Of a DNA stretch of 64,000 nucleotides, positions 1-9,036 are shown in pieces. The stretch's first letter is position 1; each line of letters starts with the position of its first letter. A model generated the notes under the pieces. It saw only the letters and a program-made list of their open reading frames with translations, had not been told where the DNA came from and did no database searches. This DNA is from ZC4RG20 sp036381515 (GTDB taxonomy: Bacteria; Pseudomonadota; Gammaproteobacteria; Steroidobacterales; Rariloculaceae), in assembly GCA_036381515.1 (NCBI GenBank), contig DASVCR010000034.1, positions 62,001 to 126,000 of the forward strand. Reading direction: 5' to 3'. The position numbers were made by a program, and so were the translations under genes.

Positions 1-1344
1 TTGCTCTGCGCCGGAGCGGCATCGGCCCAGGAGTACTACGCCGACGTTCGCCCGCTGATCGAGGCGAAGTGCGTCGGCTGTCATGCCGATTCGGGCGTCT
101 CGTTCTCGTTCGAGGATCCCGAGACCGCGTACTCGATGCGCGCCGCGATTGCGCTCGCCGTCTCGGAGCGGCGCATGCCCCCGTGGCTCGCGGAGCCGGG
201 TCATCAGAAGTACTTGCACGATCCGTCGCTCACCGACGACGAGCGGCGGTTGATCGCGGCGTGGGCCGAGCGCGGCTATCCGAAGGGCGACGCCCGACCG
301 CAGACGGTCTCGACTGCCGTCGAGCATGCGCACTTCGCCGCGGACCTGACGCTCGACGTGACGGGCGGGCACGCGTATCTGCCGAACCCGTCCCGGAAGG
401 ACGACTACCGCTGCTTCGTGATCGACTGGCCGCTCGAGCGGCCGGCGTACATCACCGGTTTCCGCGCGCTGCCGGGCAACCGGAAGATCGCCCATCACCT
501 CGTGCTGTTCGCGGTCGAGCCGCAGGCGGCGGCGTACTTCAAGGCGCTCGAAGCGGCCGAGGAGGGGCCGGGCTATCAGTGCTTCGGCGGCGCCGTGCCC
601 GATCGGCTCGGCAAACCGGAAGCGCGCGCGGCGTACGAGCGCGACCACCCGAACGGCGTCCGGGAGCTGAACGACGCGAACTTCTGGCTCGCGCACTGGG
701 CGCCCGGCATGGACGGCTACGAGTTCCCCGAGGGCACCGGCATCCTGATGCGGCCCGGCATGGTGATCGTCGCCCAGATGCACTACTACTCGGCCTACGC
801 GCCCGGCGAGACGGACGCGGACTCGAAGATGCAGTTCCAGCTGCGCGACGACGTCGAGAAGCCCGCGCTGCATCTGCCGTTGACGGAAAACCGGTGGCTG
901 TACGGCGCCGACAACGGCTCGATGGTCGTGCCGCCGCACGGCACGGCGCGCTACGAGGTGTCGTCCTCGTTCGGTGACATCGCGGCGTATGCGGCGCGCT
1001 ATACCGGAGTCGCGCCGGACGACGTCCTCGCGCTCGAGGTGCACTCGGCGAATCTGCACATGCACCGGTTCGGTGCCGCCGGCGTCGTCAGCCTGATCGA
1101 CCCGAACGGACGCAAGGAGACGCTGCTGTCGATACCGCGCTGGGACCTCAACTGGCAGCGCGACTTCACGTTCGTCGAGCCGAAGGTCGTGCCGCGCGGT
1201 CGCTTCGACGGGACGCGGCTCGTCGTCGAATGCGCGTACCGGAACGACACGGAGACGCCGGTGTTCGGCGGCTTCGGATCGGACGACGAGATGTGCTTCA
1301 ACTTCTCGTATGTAGCGGTTGCGCGCGCGGACGCATCGTCATAG
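1..1344 (+). CDS. Heme-c motif / copper type II monooxygenase-like exported protein, 5' partial
   Basis: The frame is open at the left edge, and the first residues (LCAGAASAQEYY) look like the end of a Sec signal peptide, so the true start probably lies outside the window. The mature protein begins with a c-type heme motif, CVGCH at about residue 24. About 450 residues follow with histidine clusters typical of the PHM/DBM copper type II ascorbate-dependent monooxygenase fold: KIAHHLVLF near residue 163, QMHYYS near 260 and LHMHRFG near 350. In that family two copper sites hydroxylate a C-H bond. A periplasmic redox enzyme in which the heme could feed electrons to copper is inferred; the substrate is unknown. 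The 3' end overlaps the convergent efflux gene by 47 bases. Confidence 0.7.
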   Translation: MLCAGAASAQEYYADVRPLIEAKCVGCHADSGVSFSFEDPETAYSMRAAIALAVSERRMPPWLAEPGHQKYLHDPSLTDDERRLIAAWAERGYPKGDARPQTVSTAVEHAHFAADLTLDVTGGHAYLPNPSRKDDYRCFVIDWPLERPAYITGFRALPGNRKIAHHLVLFAVEPQAAAYFKALEAAEEGPGYQCFGGAVPDRLGKPEARAAYERDHPNGVRELNDANFWLAHWAPGMDGYEFPEGTGILMRPGMVIVAQMHYYSAYAPGETDADSKMQFQLRDDVEKPALHLPLTENRWLYGADNGSMVVPPHGTARYEVSSSFGDIAAYAARYTGVAPDDVLALEVHSANLHMHRFGAAGVVSLIDPNGRKETLLSIPRWDLNWQRDFTFVEPKVVPRGRFDGTRLVVECAYRNDTETPVFGGFGSDDEMCFNFSYVAVARADASS

Positions 1345-2506
1345 CGACGAGCGCGGTCACGGCGGCGGCGGTCATCACGCCGCTCACCGCAACCGGTCCG
1401 ACATCGAGCAGCGCGCCGACGATCTGCGCGAGCACCGCGCCGGCCGCGAGCTGCACGAAGCTGAAGAGCCCGGACGCCGCGCCCGACTGCTCGCCGCCGC
1501 TGATCAGGAGCCCGACCTGCGCGCTCGGGAACACGACGCCGATCACGCAGGAGAGCACGCACATCGGCATGAAGAAGCTCCACGGGCCGAACCACGGCTG
1601 AGCCGACATCCATAACGCGAGCGCGCACACGAGCACGGCGAGCCATGCCCCCGCCTTGAGGAGCGGCTCCCGCGAGAACCGGTTGCCGTAGCGGCCGGCG
1701 ATCAGGCTGCCGATCAGGTAGCCGATCGGTGCGACCATGAAGTGCCACCCGTACGAGGCGGCCGACATCTCGAACACCTCGGTCGCGACGTACGGCGCAC
1801 CGCCGATGAACGCGACGAACACTCCTTGCATCATTGCGCCGTAGACCGCGTAGCGCACGTACGGCAAGTGCGCGAGCAACGCGAGGTATGGAGCGGCGGC
1901 GAAGTCGTGGCCTCCCCGGGCCGGGCTCGCGCCGGCCGGGCGGGTCTCCGGGAGGCGCATGGCGAGCAACCCCATCACGAGCGCGGCGAGGAGCGCCACC
2001 GCGACGAAGAGCACGCGCCAGCCGAAATAGTCGATCACGTAACCGCCGACGATCGGTCCCACGAGCGGCGCGATGGCCATCGCGGCGGTGATGTGCGCGA
2101 GAACGCTGACGGACTCTTCGTCGCCGTAGACGTCACGCACGATCACGCGCGTGATCACGAGCCCGGCGGAGGCCCCGGCCGATTGCAGGATGCGGCCGGC
2201 GATCACGAGCCAGACGCTCGTCGCGGCCGCGCACACGAGCGATCCGGCCACGGCGACGGCGACGCCGCCGACGAGCACGGGTTTGCGGCCGTAGCGGTCG
2301 GCGAGGCCGCCATAGCCGAGCGACGCGAAGGCCATCGCGAGCATCGACAGCGTCAGCGTCAATTGCGCCGTCGTCGTGCTGACGGCGAAGTGGCTCTGAA
2401 TGAAGGGGATCGCCGGGATGAACGCCGACATCGCGAGCGGACCAAGCGCGGTCGCGAGCACGAGCGTCACGATCAGCGTGACCGACGACGTCGATCTCAA
2501 GGTCAC
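1298..2506 (-). CDS. Bcr/CflA-family MFS multidrug efflux transporter
   Basis: A 402-residue inner-membrane protein with about 12 hydrophobic segments, the usual size for the 12-TM DHA1 drug:H+ antiporters. The loop after TM2 holds the MFS signature GGLADRYGRKPV, and TM5 carries the Bcr/CflA-type stretch MAIAPLVGPIVGGY that fits antiporter motif C. It probably exports small hydrophobic drugs or metabolites by proton antiport; the substrate cannot be read from sequence. The start taken is GTG at 2506, just before TM1 (TLIVTLVLATALGPLAMSAF); no strong ribosome binding site precedes it, so the exact start is uncertain. It converges on the monooxygenase-like gene and overlaps its 3' end. Confidence 0.88.
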   Translation of the reverse strand: MTLRSTSSVTLIVTLVLATALGPLAMSAFIPAIPFIQSHFAVSTTTAQLTLTLSMLAMAFASLGYGGLADRYGRKPVLVGGVAVAVAGSLVCAAATSVWLVIAGRILQSAGASAGLVITRVIVRDVYGDEESVSVLAHITAAMAIAPLVGPIVGGYVIDYFGWRVLFVAVALLAALVMGLLAMRLPETRPAGASPARGGHDFAAAPYLALLAHLPYVRYAVYGAMMQGVFVAFIGGAPYVATEVFEMSAASYGWHFMVAPIGYLIGSLIAGRYGNRFSREPLLKAGAWLAVLVCALALWMSAQPWFGPWSFFMPMCVLSCVIGVVFPSAQVGLLISGGEQSGAASGLFSFVQLAAGAVLAQIVGALLDVGPVAVSGVMTAAAVTALVAMTMRPRAQPLHTRS

Positions 2507-2563
2507 TCGAGAGGCCCCGCGGCCGAATGGGGTTGTCCGCGCTCGACTGCGTCCGAAGGACGG

Positions 2564-2821
2564 TCAGCTGTGCTCTTTGATGTAGTTCCGCTCGTATTCC
2601 CGCTGCGCGTGCTCCTTTTCGAGCCGCACGGCGCGGCCCTTTCTGCGCCCGTCCGCGAGCGCGCGCTTGCGGGTCTTGTCGGTGCTGACGCGAGCCGAGA
2701 GCGACAGCAGGCGCTCCGGATCCGCCGCGCCGCAGTTGGGGCACGGCGGCGTCTCGCCGAGCTTCACGATCTGCTCGAACTCGTGGGAACAGGTACGGCA
2801 ACGGTATTCGTAGAGCGGCAT
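2564..2821 (-). CDS. FmdB-family zinc ribbon protein
   Basis: An 85-residue protein beginning MPLYEYRCRTCSHEFE, the hallmark N-terminus of the FmdB (CxxC_CxxC_SSSS) family. Two CxxC pairs (CRTC and CPNC) about 20 residues apart should bind one zinc. The lysine/arginine-rich C-terminal half (TRKRALADGRRKGRAVRLEK) is predicted to be helical and basic. The family was first described as a putative regulator of formamide/amide metabolism, but its role is not established. The start was set at the ATG giving the canonical MPLYEY; an in-frame ATG four codons upstream is possible. Confidence 0.85.
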   Translation of the reverse strand: MPLYEYRCRTCSHEFEQIVKLGETPPCPNCGAADPERLLSLSARVSTDKTRKRALADGRRKGRAVRLEKEHAQREYERNYIKEHS

Positions 2822-2899
2822 GCGCGGGAGCATACCGCATGCGACATACGGAAGCGACTGCGCCGAGGGGCGCCCCTCGGCGTGCCGGGGGATCCGGCT

Positions 2900-4102
2900 T
2901 CAGTAGAGCAGCCAGGCCGCGCGCGTCTCGAGCCACGCGTGCTCGTCCGCCGCCGCGACGGCCTCGAGGTCGGCGGGCGTCGCGCCCGGGTCGTCGACCC
3001 ACTCCCGGAGCAGCGGCCCGCCGTTGATCACGTCGATCGCGAGCTTCCCGTGCTCGTACTCGTACGCGAAATCCCGCCACAGCTCGTACTCGGGCCGAAG
3101 CCGCCGGATCGCCTTGAACGCGAGCGCCTGGAGCCGCCACGGCCTGAACGCGCCGTGATCGTAGGCCCGGTCCTCGACGTGGATGTGCACGCCTTGGCAC
3201 AGCGTCCCCGCGTGCTTGTGGAACGTCGGCTCGAACCAGCAGTCGCGCAGCCTGCAGCCGCGGAGCCACTCAGGCGCGAGCCGGTGCATCTCGCGGATCA
3301 CGGCGCGCGCATCGAGGTCGGGCGCACCGAAGAGCTCGAGCGGTCGGGTCGTGCCGCGTCCCTCGGACAGCGTCGTGCCTTCGACCATCACGGTGCCCGC
3401 GTAGCAGCGCGCCATCCACAGGTTCGGCGCGTTCGGGCTCGGGTTGACCCACGTGCGCTCGCCGAGCGGCCAGCCGAAGCCGGGCGCCCGGTCGGGCTCC
3501 CAGCCCTGCATCTCGATGACGCGATACTCGACGTCGAGGCCGAGCCGCGCGACGAACCATCTGCCGAGCTCGCCGAGCGTCAGGCCGTGCCGCATCGGCA
3601 GCGGGCCCGCGCCGACGAAGCTCTCCCAGCCGTCGCGCAGCAGCGGCCCCTCGACGGGCCGGCCGATCGGATTCGGCCGGTCGAGCACGCAGACGGCCTT
3701 GCCGGCCCCGGCGGCCGCCTCGAGCACGTAGCGCAGCGTCGTGATGAACGTGTAGACGCGGCAGCCGACGTCCTGCAGGTCGACGAGCAGCACGTCGAAC
3801 GAATCGAGCATCTCGGCGGTCGGCCGGCGCACCGCGCCGTACAGGCTGAAGACGGGGATGCGGTGCACCGGGTCCACGAAGTCCGGCGACTCGATCATGT
3901 TGTCCTGCTTGTCGCCGCGGAGACCGTGCTGCGGGCCGAACGCGGCCGCGAGCCTGAGGTCGCCGCACGCGGCGAGCGCGTCGAGCGAATGCGTGAGGTC
4001 GCGCGTGACGGATGCCGGATGGGCGAGCAGCGCGATGCGCCTGCCGCGGAACGGGCTTCGCAGCTCAGGGTCGGCCAGCAGGCGGTCGATGCCGAAGCGC
4101 AT
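2900..4102 (-). CDS. DUF1343 exo-beta-N-acetylmuramidase (NamZ-like)
   Basis: A 400-residue protein matching the DUF1343 family, whose characterised member NamZ removes terminal N-acetylmuramic acid from peptidoglycan fragments. Recognisable blocks are ALLAHPASVTRDLTHSLDAL near residue 30, FGPQHGLRGDKQDNM near 55, DVLLVDLQDVGCRVYTFI near 105 and CVLDRPNPIGRPVEGP near 135; the acidic and histidine residues in these blocks form the Rossmann-like active-site side. No signal peptide is visible from the ATG at 4102, so it may act in the cytoplasm in cell-wall recycling. It lies 16 bases downstream of the DOMON-like gene and is probably co-transcribed with it. A longer upstream frame encodes arginine/serine-rich sequence with no homology character and was not used. 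Confidence 0.86.
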   Translation of the reverse strand: MRFGIDRLLADPELRSPFRGRRIALLAHPASVTRDLTHSLDALAACGDLRLAAAFGPQHGLRGDKQDNMIESPDFVDPVHRIPVFSLYGAVRRPTAEMLDSFDVLLVDLQDVGCRVYTFITTLRYVLEAAAGAGKAVCVLDRPNPIGRPVEGPLLRDGWESFVGAGPLPMRHGLTLGELGRWFVARLGLDVEYRVIEMQGWEPDRAPGFGWPLGERTWVNPSPNAPNLWMARCYAGTVMVEGTTLSEGRGTTRPLELFGAPDLDARAVIREMHRLAPEWLRGCRLRDCWFEPTFHKHAGTLCQGVHIHVEDRAYDHGAFRPWRLQALAFKAIRRLRPEYELWRDFAYEYEHGKLAIDVINGGPLLREWVDDPGATPADLEAVAAADEHAWLETRAAWLLY

Positions 4103-4118
4103 ATCCGAAGTGTCGAGG

Positions 4119-4679
4119 CTAAGCGGTGGAACGCGCAGTATGCGCGACCGCGAGCGTGACCGCGAATGCGTCCGCGTGATGGAAGTCCGGCCGGCCGCGC
4201 GGATGGGCGAGCGCCCAGTAGGCGAGCCCCGCCGGCGTCTCGACGACGCACGCAAGGCCGATGCGGCGGCCGTCGAGCTCGGCATACGGCTGATCGGGCA
4301 GCGTCACGGTCAACGCGAGCGCCGTCGGCGTGCGCTCGAGCGCGATGCGCGGCGCGGCCGTGTCGAGCGGGGCCATGCCCGTCCGGTAGCCGGTGAAGCG
4401 GTAGGCCGCCCAGTCGCCGCACGGCGCGAAATTGAGCTCGCGGTAGCCGTCGCCGGCCGCGTCCCGCACGAAGAGCTCGCAGCACGTATGTCGCCACAGC
4501 TCGTCGCGCCGCCGCGGTCGTTCGGCAGGCGGAAGCGTCGTGGCGGCGACGAGCTCCACGTTCCCGAGCATTCTATAGGTGAGCCGCAGCGCGCCGTGCT
4601 CCGCCGGGCCGATCTCGACCTCGATCCGCTCGAGCGCGGCGCACGGCGTATCGGCATGGCAGGTCAGGAGCAGCGGCAT
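4119..4679 (-). CDS. DOMON-like domain protein (MurB-like DOMON family)
   Basis: A 186-residue single-domain protein with an all-beta pattern and the motif RRDELWRHTCCELFV near residues 56-70, followed by YRELNFAPCGDWAAYRF. This resembles the DOMON-like (carbohydrate-binding-module-9-like) family usually found beside DUF1343 proteins in proteobacteria. Such domains bind sugars or heme in other contexts. Pairing with the NamZ-like muramidase directly downstream suggests a role with muropeptide sugars, which is inference. There is no signal peptide, and the start is the ATG at 4679. The divergently oriented neighbour is the isoaspartyl peptidase. Confidence 0.78.
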   Translation of the reverse strand: MPLLLTCHADTPCAALERIEVEIGPAEHGALRLTYRMLGNVELVAATTLPPAERPRRRDELWRHTCCELFVRDAAGDGYRELNFAPCGDWAAYRFTGYRTGMAPLDTAAPRIALERTPTALALTVTLPDQPYAELDGRRIGLACVVETPAGLAYWALAHPRGRPDFHHADAFAVTLAVAHTARSTA

Positions 4680-4915
4680 CCGGCGATTCTACCGTGCGCC
4701 TCGTCGCCGATCGCGGCGCGCTTTTGCATCCGGATGACGTCGGCGGTCCGTCGCCGGGAGATGAAGCGCATCGCCCGCGGCGCGATGCTTGCGCATGCGG
4801 TATCGTTGGAGCTGCGCGTGTTGGGAAGCCGGTCGCCGCTCGTGCGCCGAGCCCCCGGCACGCGCGCGGTTGCGTTCGGTCGTGCGCGGCGCTCGTGCGC
4901 CGGCGAGGCGAAGCG

Positions 4916-5854
4916 ATGAGCGCGAGTCGGGCAGGCGAGGGGATCTGGGCCCTCGCGATACACGGCGGTGCCGGCGCGGCGCGTCGCCACGCGGGCGCGG
5001 AGGCGCGCGCGGCCGAGATCCGCGCGGCGCTTGCGGCCGTGCTCGATGCCGGCGCGCGCCGACTGTCGGCGGGCGGCACGGCTCTCGACGCCGTCGAGGA
5101 CGCGGTCGTGCGTCTCGAGGACTCGCCGCTTTTCAATGCCGGCAGGGGTGCGGTGCTGAACGAGCGCGGCGAGGCCGAGCTCGACGCGTCGATCATGGAC
5201 GGGGCGTCGCTGCGGGCCGGCGCGGCGGCCGGGCTGCGCACCGCGAAGAATCCGATCCGCGTCGTGCGGCTCGTGCTCGAGCGCTCGCCGCACGTCCTCA
5301 TCGCCGGCGACGGCGCCGAGGCGTTCGCGGCGCACCACGGCGTCGAGCGCGTCGACCCGGCCTACTTCGTGACCGATCGGCGGAGGCGCGAGCTCGCCGA
5401 AGCGAGACGGGGCGCCGGCCGCACGTCGGGCGGCGAGACCGGCACGGTCGGCGCCGTCGCGCTCGACGTTCACGGCAACCTGGCCGCCGCGACGTCGACC
5501 GGCGGCGTGACGAACAAGGCCGTCGGCCGCGTCGGCGACTCCGCGGTCATCGGCGCCGGCACGTTCGCGAGCAACGCGTCCTGTGCCGTGTCGTGTACCG
5601 GGCAAGGCGAGATCTTCATCCGCGCGACCGCCGCGCGCGACGTCGCCGCGCTGATGGAGTACGCGGGTCTCGGCGTCGAGGCCGCCGCCGTCAACGTGAT
5701 CCGCGAGCGCGTGGCGAGCCTCGGCGGCGAAGGCGGACTCATCGCGGTCGACCGGCACGGGCACGTCGCTTTCTCGTTCAACACCGACGTGATGCTGCGG
5801 GGCGCGGTGACGCACGAGAGCGCTCCGCGCGTCGCGCTCGATCGAGCGACATGA
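4916..5854 (+). CDS. Isoaspartyl peptidase / plant-type L-asparaginase
   Basis: A 312-residue Ntn-hydrolase precursor. The N-terminus has the family signature WALAIHGGAG, followed by EDSPLFNAGRGAVLN and the SIMDG block. The autocleavage site is G176/T177 in GGETGTVGAVALD, so Thr177 becomes the N-terminal nucleophile of the beta subunit; TSTGGVTNK and VIGAGTFASN after it are the substrate-binding segments. The enzyme hydrolyses beta-aspartyl dipeptides and asparagine and thereby removes isoaspartyl damage or recycles peptides. No clear signal peptide is seen, so it is probably cytoplasmic. The start is the ATG at 4916. A frame extending upstream to 4694 has no family similarity. Confidence 0.92.
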   Translation: MSASRAGEGIWALAIHGGAGAARRHAGAEARAAEIRAALAAVLDAGARRLSAGGTALDAVEDAVVRLEDSPLFNAGRGAVLNERGEAELDASIMDGASLRAGAAAGLRTAKNPIRVVRLVLERSPHVLIAGDGAEAFAAHHGVERVDPAYFVTDRRRRELAEARRGAGRTSGGETGTVGAVALDVHGNLAAATSTGGVTNKAVGRVGDSAVIGAGTFASNASCAVSCTGQGEIFIRATAARDVAALMEYAGLGVEAAAVNVIRERVASLGGEGGLIAVDRHGHVAFSFNTDVMLRGAVTHESAPRVALDRAT

Positions 5855-6156
5855 AGATTGAAATCCGCTCGATCATTGCTCTGGCAGTCGGGTAGCGCAA
5901 ATTGCATGCCGGAAGGATGGCTCGGGAGGGCATCGTCGCGATGACGCGTCCGCATCGAATTGTTTCGTTCTTCTTCGGTCGCTTGTGGCGTCGTCGTCGA
6001 GCCACGGTGCCCCCGTCGACGGGACGATCGCACGGACCGGATTCGCGCGCGATGCCGCCGCGGGTCGCAGCATCGGCATCAGCACAGGGCGATTGCATAC
6101 GAGGCGGGTGCTATCCTCGACATCGATCCATCCACGAAACAGCGTCGGAGGGGGCC
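5855..6156. other. Non-coding stretch between asparaginase and TonB-C protein
   Basis: About 300 bases. Frames through it encode arginine-rich sequence without homology character. I see no hairpin with a T-tract and no convincing promoter. It ends with the purine-rich ribosome binding site (GGAGGGGG) of the next gene. Confidence 0.5.
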
Positions 6157-7362
6157 ATGGTCTCGTTCGAAGCACGTCGGCGGCCGAAGGTGTCGGCCAT
6201 CGCGCTGTTGCTGGCCGCGATTCCGACCGCCGCGTTTTGTCAGCTTGGATCCAGCTCCGACGAGGTGTTGGCCCGGCTCGCGAATTCCATCGAAGACACG
6301 CGGCAGCGCGAGGGCGTGCATTCGGCCGAGCTAATCGGTCCGATGACGGCTCTCGCGCACTATTACCAGGAAATGGACGATCCCGAGCTCGCGATCGCTG
6401 CGCTGCAGCAGGCGAGGCAGGTCGTCCGCGTGAACTACGGGCTCTTCTCTCTCGAGGAGGCGCCGCTCCTTCGCGACTGGATCCGCGCGGAGCGGACGCG
6501 CGGCAATTTCGAGGGCGCCTGGGACGTCGAGCAGAAGCTGCTGAACCTCGTGAAGCGTAACGCGAACGACGTGCGGGTCGTGCCGATTCTGCGCGAGATC
6601 GCCGACCGGCGGCTCGACATACTCGAGCGGTACACCCGCGGGGAGTACCCGCCGGAAATCATCCTGGGCTGCTACTACTCGACGCGCGAGATGGGCGAGT
6701 GCAGGTCCGGAAGCCGCGGCACGGCAAAGGCCGCGCTGCTCGGCGAGGCCCTTTCGTACTACTCGAGCGCGATCGAGACGCTCCTGCGGACCGAAGGCTA
6801 CTCGAGCGACGAGCTTCCCGGGATGCTGATGGAGCTCGCGCGGATCTGCTACGAGCACGGCCGGCGATGGCTCGGCCGGAACAGCCTCCGCTTCATGCTC
6901 GCGTACAGCGTAGAGAACTCGGCGCCGCTCTTCACGCAGACCAACGCGCTCGTGCAGATCGCCGACTGGGACCTCGTGTTCGCGGAGGACCGCTCGGCCG
7001 CCGATTCCGCGCTCGAGGTGTATCAGCAGGCGTATGCCCGGCTCCGGGACAACGGCGTCGAGCAGGCCTCGATCGAGCGCCTGTTCTCGCCGGACGTGCC
7101 GGTCGTTCTGCCGGCCTTCCGGCCGAACCCGCTGGCATCGGCGAAGACGCCCGAGACGACCGGATCCATCGAGATCGCGTTCGAGATCACGAAGTACGGC
7201 GAGCCCGATCACGTCGAGGTCGTCGCGGCGACGAACGCGAGCGAGGACGAACAGGACCGGCTCGTCCACCTGATCAAGACGAGCCGGTTTCGGCCGATCG
7301 TGACGGATGGGCGTGTAGAGGAAGCGGCGCGAGTAACGGTGCGTTATCATTTGCACGATTGA
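6157..7362 (+). CDS. Exported helical-repeat protein with TonB-C-like C-terminal domain
   Basis: A 401-residue protein starting at the ATG at 6157, preceded by GGAGGGGG. Residues 1-29 form a basic then hydrophobic signal peptide ending near TAAFCQ. The middle (about 30-300) is helical with TPR-like spacing (ALAHYYQEMDDPELAIAALQQARQ). The last 70 residues (TGSIEIAFEITKYGEPDHVEV...FRPIVTDGRVEEAARVTVRY) have the strand pattern of a TonB C-terminal domain. Similar periplasmic proteins are common in gammaproteobacteria with unknown function. Two cysteines in LGCYYSTREMGECRSG could form a disulfide. Its partner is unknown. Confidence 0.7.
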   Translation: MVSFEARRRPKVSAIALLLAAIPTAAFCQLGSSSDEVLARLANSIEDTRQREGVHSAELIGPMTALAHYYQEMDDPELAIAALQQARQVVRVNYGLFSLEEAPLLRDWIRAERTRGNFEGAWDVEQKLLNLVKRNANDVRVVPILREIADRRLDILERYTRGEYPPEIILGCYYSTREMGECRSGSRGTAKAALLGEALSYYSSAIETLLRTEGYSSDELPGMLMELARICYEHGRRWLGRNSLRFMLAYSVENSAPLFTQTNALVQIADWDLVFAEDRSAADSALEVYQQAYARLRDNGVEQASIERLFSPDVPVVLPAFRPNPLASAKTPETTGSIEIAFEITKYGEPDHVEVVAATNASEDEQDRLVHLIKTSRFRPIVTDGRVEEAARVTVRYHLHD

Positions 7363-7377
7363 CGCACCGAGGCTTCG

Positions 7378-7926
7378 ATGTCAGCGACGACCGAGCCGAG
7401 GGTCGAGACGCTGCGGGACGGTTCCCGCGTGTCGATACGGCCGATCCGCCCCGACGATACGCGCGCGCAGGCCGCGTTCTTCGAGAACCTGTCCGCGCAC
7501 AGCAAGCACCTGCTGTTTCTCGCCGGCGTCGCGCAGCTGCGCGACGCGGAGCTCGAGCGCCTCTGCGCGCCGGACGAGACCCGCGAGATGGCCTATGTCG
7601 CCGTCGCGAGCACGCCTGAAGGCGAGCAGCACGTCGGCGTCTGCCGTTACGCGGCGACGCAGGCCCCGTGTGAGGAGGCCGAGATCTCCGTCGCGGTCGC
7701 GGACGCGTGGCAGCACAAGGGCATCGCGACGCTGCTGCTCACGCGGCTGATCGAGCACGCCCGCGAAAAGGGCGTCAAGCGGCTCTACTCGGTCGACTCG
7801 GCGACGAACCACCGGATGCGCCGTCTCGCGCGTCACCTCGGCTTCGAGGAGCGGCCGGATCCGGCCGACGTGCATCAGGTCATCTACACGATGGACCTCG
7901 ACCGCGAGGGCGGCGCCGCGCACTGA
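7378..7926 (+). CDS. GNAT-family N-acetyltransferase
   Basis: A 182-residue single GNAT domain. The strand-turn-helix AEISVAVADAWQHKGIATLLLTRLIEHAREKG at residues 101-132 contains the acetyl-CoA pyrophosphate-binding Q/RxxGxG/A motif (QHKGIA). N-terminal RIRPIRPDD-type sequence (SIRPIRPDDTRAQ) is typical of the Pat/acyltransferase subgroup. The acceptor cannot be inferred. It starts 15 bases after the TonB-C protein and could be read through from it, and it faces the universal stress protein at its 3' end. Confidence 0.87.
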   Translation: MSATTEPRVETLRDGSRVSIRPIRPDDTRAQAAFFENLSAHSKHLLFLAGVAQLRDAELERLCAPDETREMAYVAVASTPEGEQHVGVCRYAATQAPCEEAEISVAVADAWQHKGIATLLLTRLIEHAREKGVKRLYSVDSATNHRMRRLARHLGFEERPDPADVHQVIYTMDLDREGGAAH

Positions 7927-7942
7927 GCCCGCGCCGCGGCGG

Positions 7943-8806
7943 TCAGGCGTGCATCAGCACGACCGGCAGGTCCGTCTTCGCGATCAGGTGCTCGGTCACG
8001 CCGCCGAACACCATCTCCCTGAACCGCCCCCGCGTGTAGGCGCCGGCGACGAGGACGTCCGCGCCTTCGGCTCGCGCGTGCTCGACGAGCGCCGCGCCTT
8101 CGTCCTCGGCGTCGATCTGCTTCGCGCGCGCGTCGACGCCGTGGTGCGCGAGCCAGTGGCGGATCTGCTCCGCGGTCGGGCCGCGGCCGCGCGCGGCGCG
8201 GCCGGCGGTCAGCAGCACGACGTCGTCGGCCGCCTTCACGATGGGGAGCGCCGCGTGCAGCGCCAGGGTCTCGGTGCGGCCGCGATTCCACGCGACCGCG
8301 ACGCGCCGTCCGATCGGACCGGACGGGCCCTGCGGCAGGACCAGCACGGGGCGCAACGAGTCGAGCAGCGCGCTCGTCAGCACGATCCACGCCTTCTCGC
8401 CGCCGTGCTCCGGCGCACGGGAAACGACGATCAGGTCGCTGCTGCCGCCGACGGCGGGCATGGCGTCCGGCGGCGATCCGGCGACCGCCTCCCAGCACGC
8501 GTGCGGTCGCTCCCTGCTGCCGGGCTCGGTCGACACCGTGAAGCCTGCGGCCGCGGCCTGGGACTCGAAGAGCCGCCTTGCCGCCTCGCCGTCGCGCTCC
8601 GCGGCGTCTTCGTCGGGCACCGGCCAGGCCCGGCGCGGATGCATCGTCCAGAGGTCCGCGAGGTCCCAGTCGCCGGGCTCGATCGGCGCGGCTCGGAAGT
8701 GGCAGCCGAGCACGTCGGCGCCGAGGCGTCTCGCGAGATCGAACGCGGTCTGCAGCGCCGCGCGGCACTCGGGGCGGTCGGCGACGGGGACGAGAATGGC
8801 ACGCAT
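7943..8806 (-). CDS. Tandem universal stress protein (UspA family)
   Basis: A 287-residue cytoplasmic protein made of two Usp domains. The first begins MRAILVPVADRPECRAALQTA and is more diverged. The second, from about residue 165, begins RRVAVAWNRGRTETLALHAALP and ends with the nucleotide-binding strand-loop VLVAGAYTRGRFREMVFGGV...LPVVLMHA, giving a GxxGRxxFRE-like loop that fits the ATP-binding GX2GX9G(S/T) region. Tandem Usps respond to starvation and envelope or oxidative stress. The start at 8806 has a good ribosome binding site (CAGGAG). Confidence 0.9.
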   Translation of the reverse strand: MRAILVPVADRPECRAALQTAFDLARRLGADVLGCHFRAAPIEPGDWDLADLWTMHPRRAWPVPDEDAAERDGEAARRLFESQAAAAGFTVSTEPGSRERPHACWEAVAGSPPDAMPAVGGSSDLIVVSRAPEHGGEKAWIVLTSALLDSLRPVLVLPQGPSGPIGRRVAVAWNRGRTETLALHAALPIVKAADDVVLLTAGRAARGRGPTAEQIRHWLAHHGVDARAKQIDAEDEGAALVEHARAEGADVLVAGAYTRGRFREMVFGGVTEHLIAKTDLPVVLMHA

Positions 8807-9036
8807 CGAAGGCTCCTGACGAACACGAGACGACGAATCGACACGTCGACCATGCAAGTGTAAGGTGACGCGGCTTCGTGCGCGACGCGCTCGCTCTGCT
8901 GCGTCGGCGGCCTGCCCGATGCGCGGGTTCGCGAGCGAGCTTCGCGCGCCGAGCCGCAGTAAGCATCGGAACGGTGTGCGTCTTCTGCGCGTCCAGATCG
9001 TCACGATCGGCGGCACATGCGAAAGGGCGGTAGGCG

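Noticed and set aside
1742..4159. An 805-codon plus-strand frame opposite efflux, FmdB and NamZ-like genes
   Set aside because: Compositional shadow; the three minus-strand genes carry family signatures.
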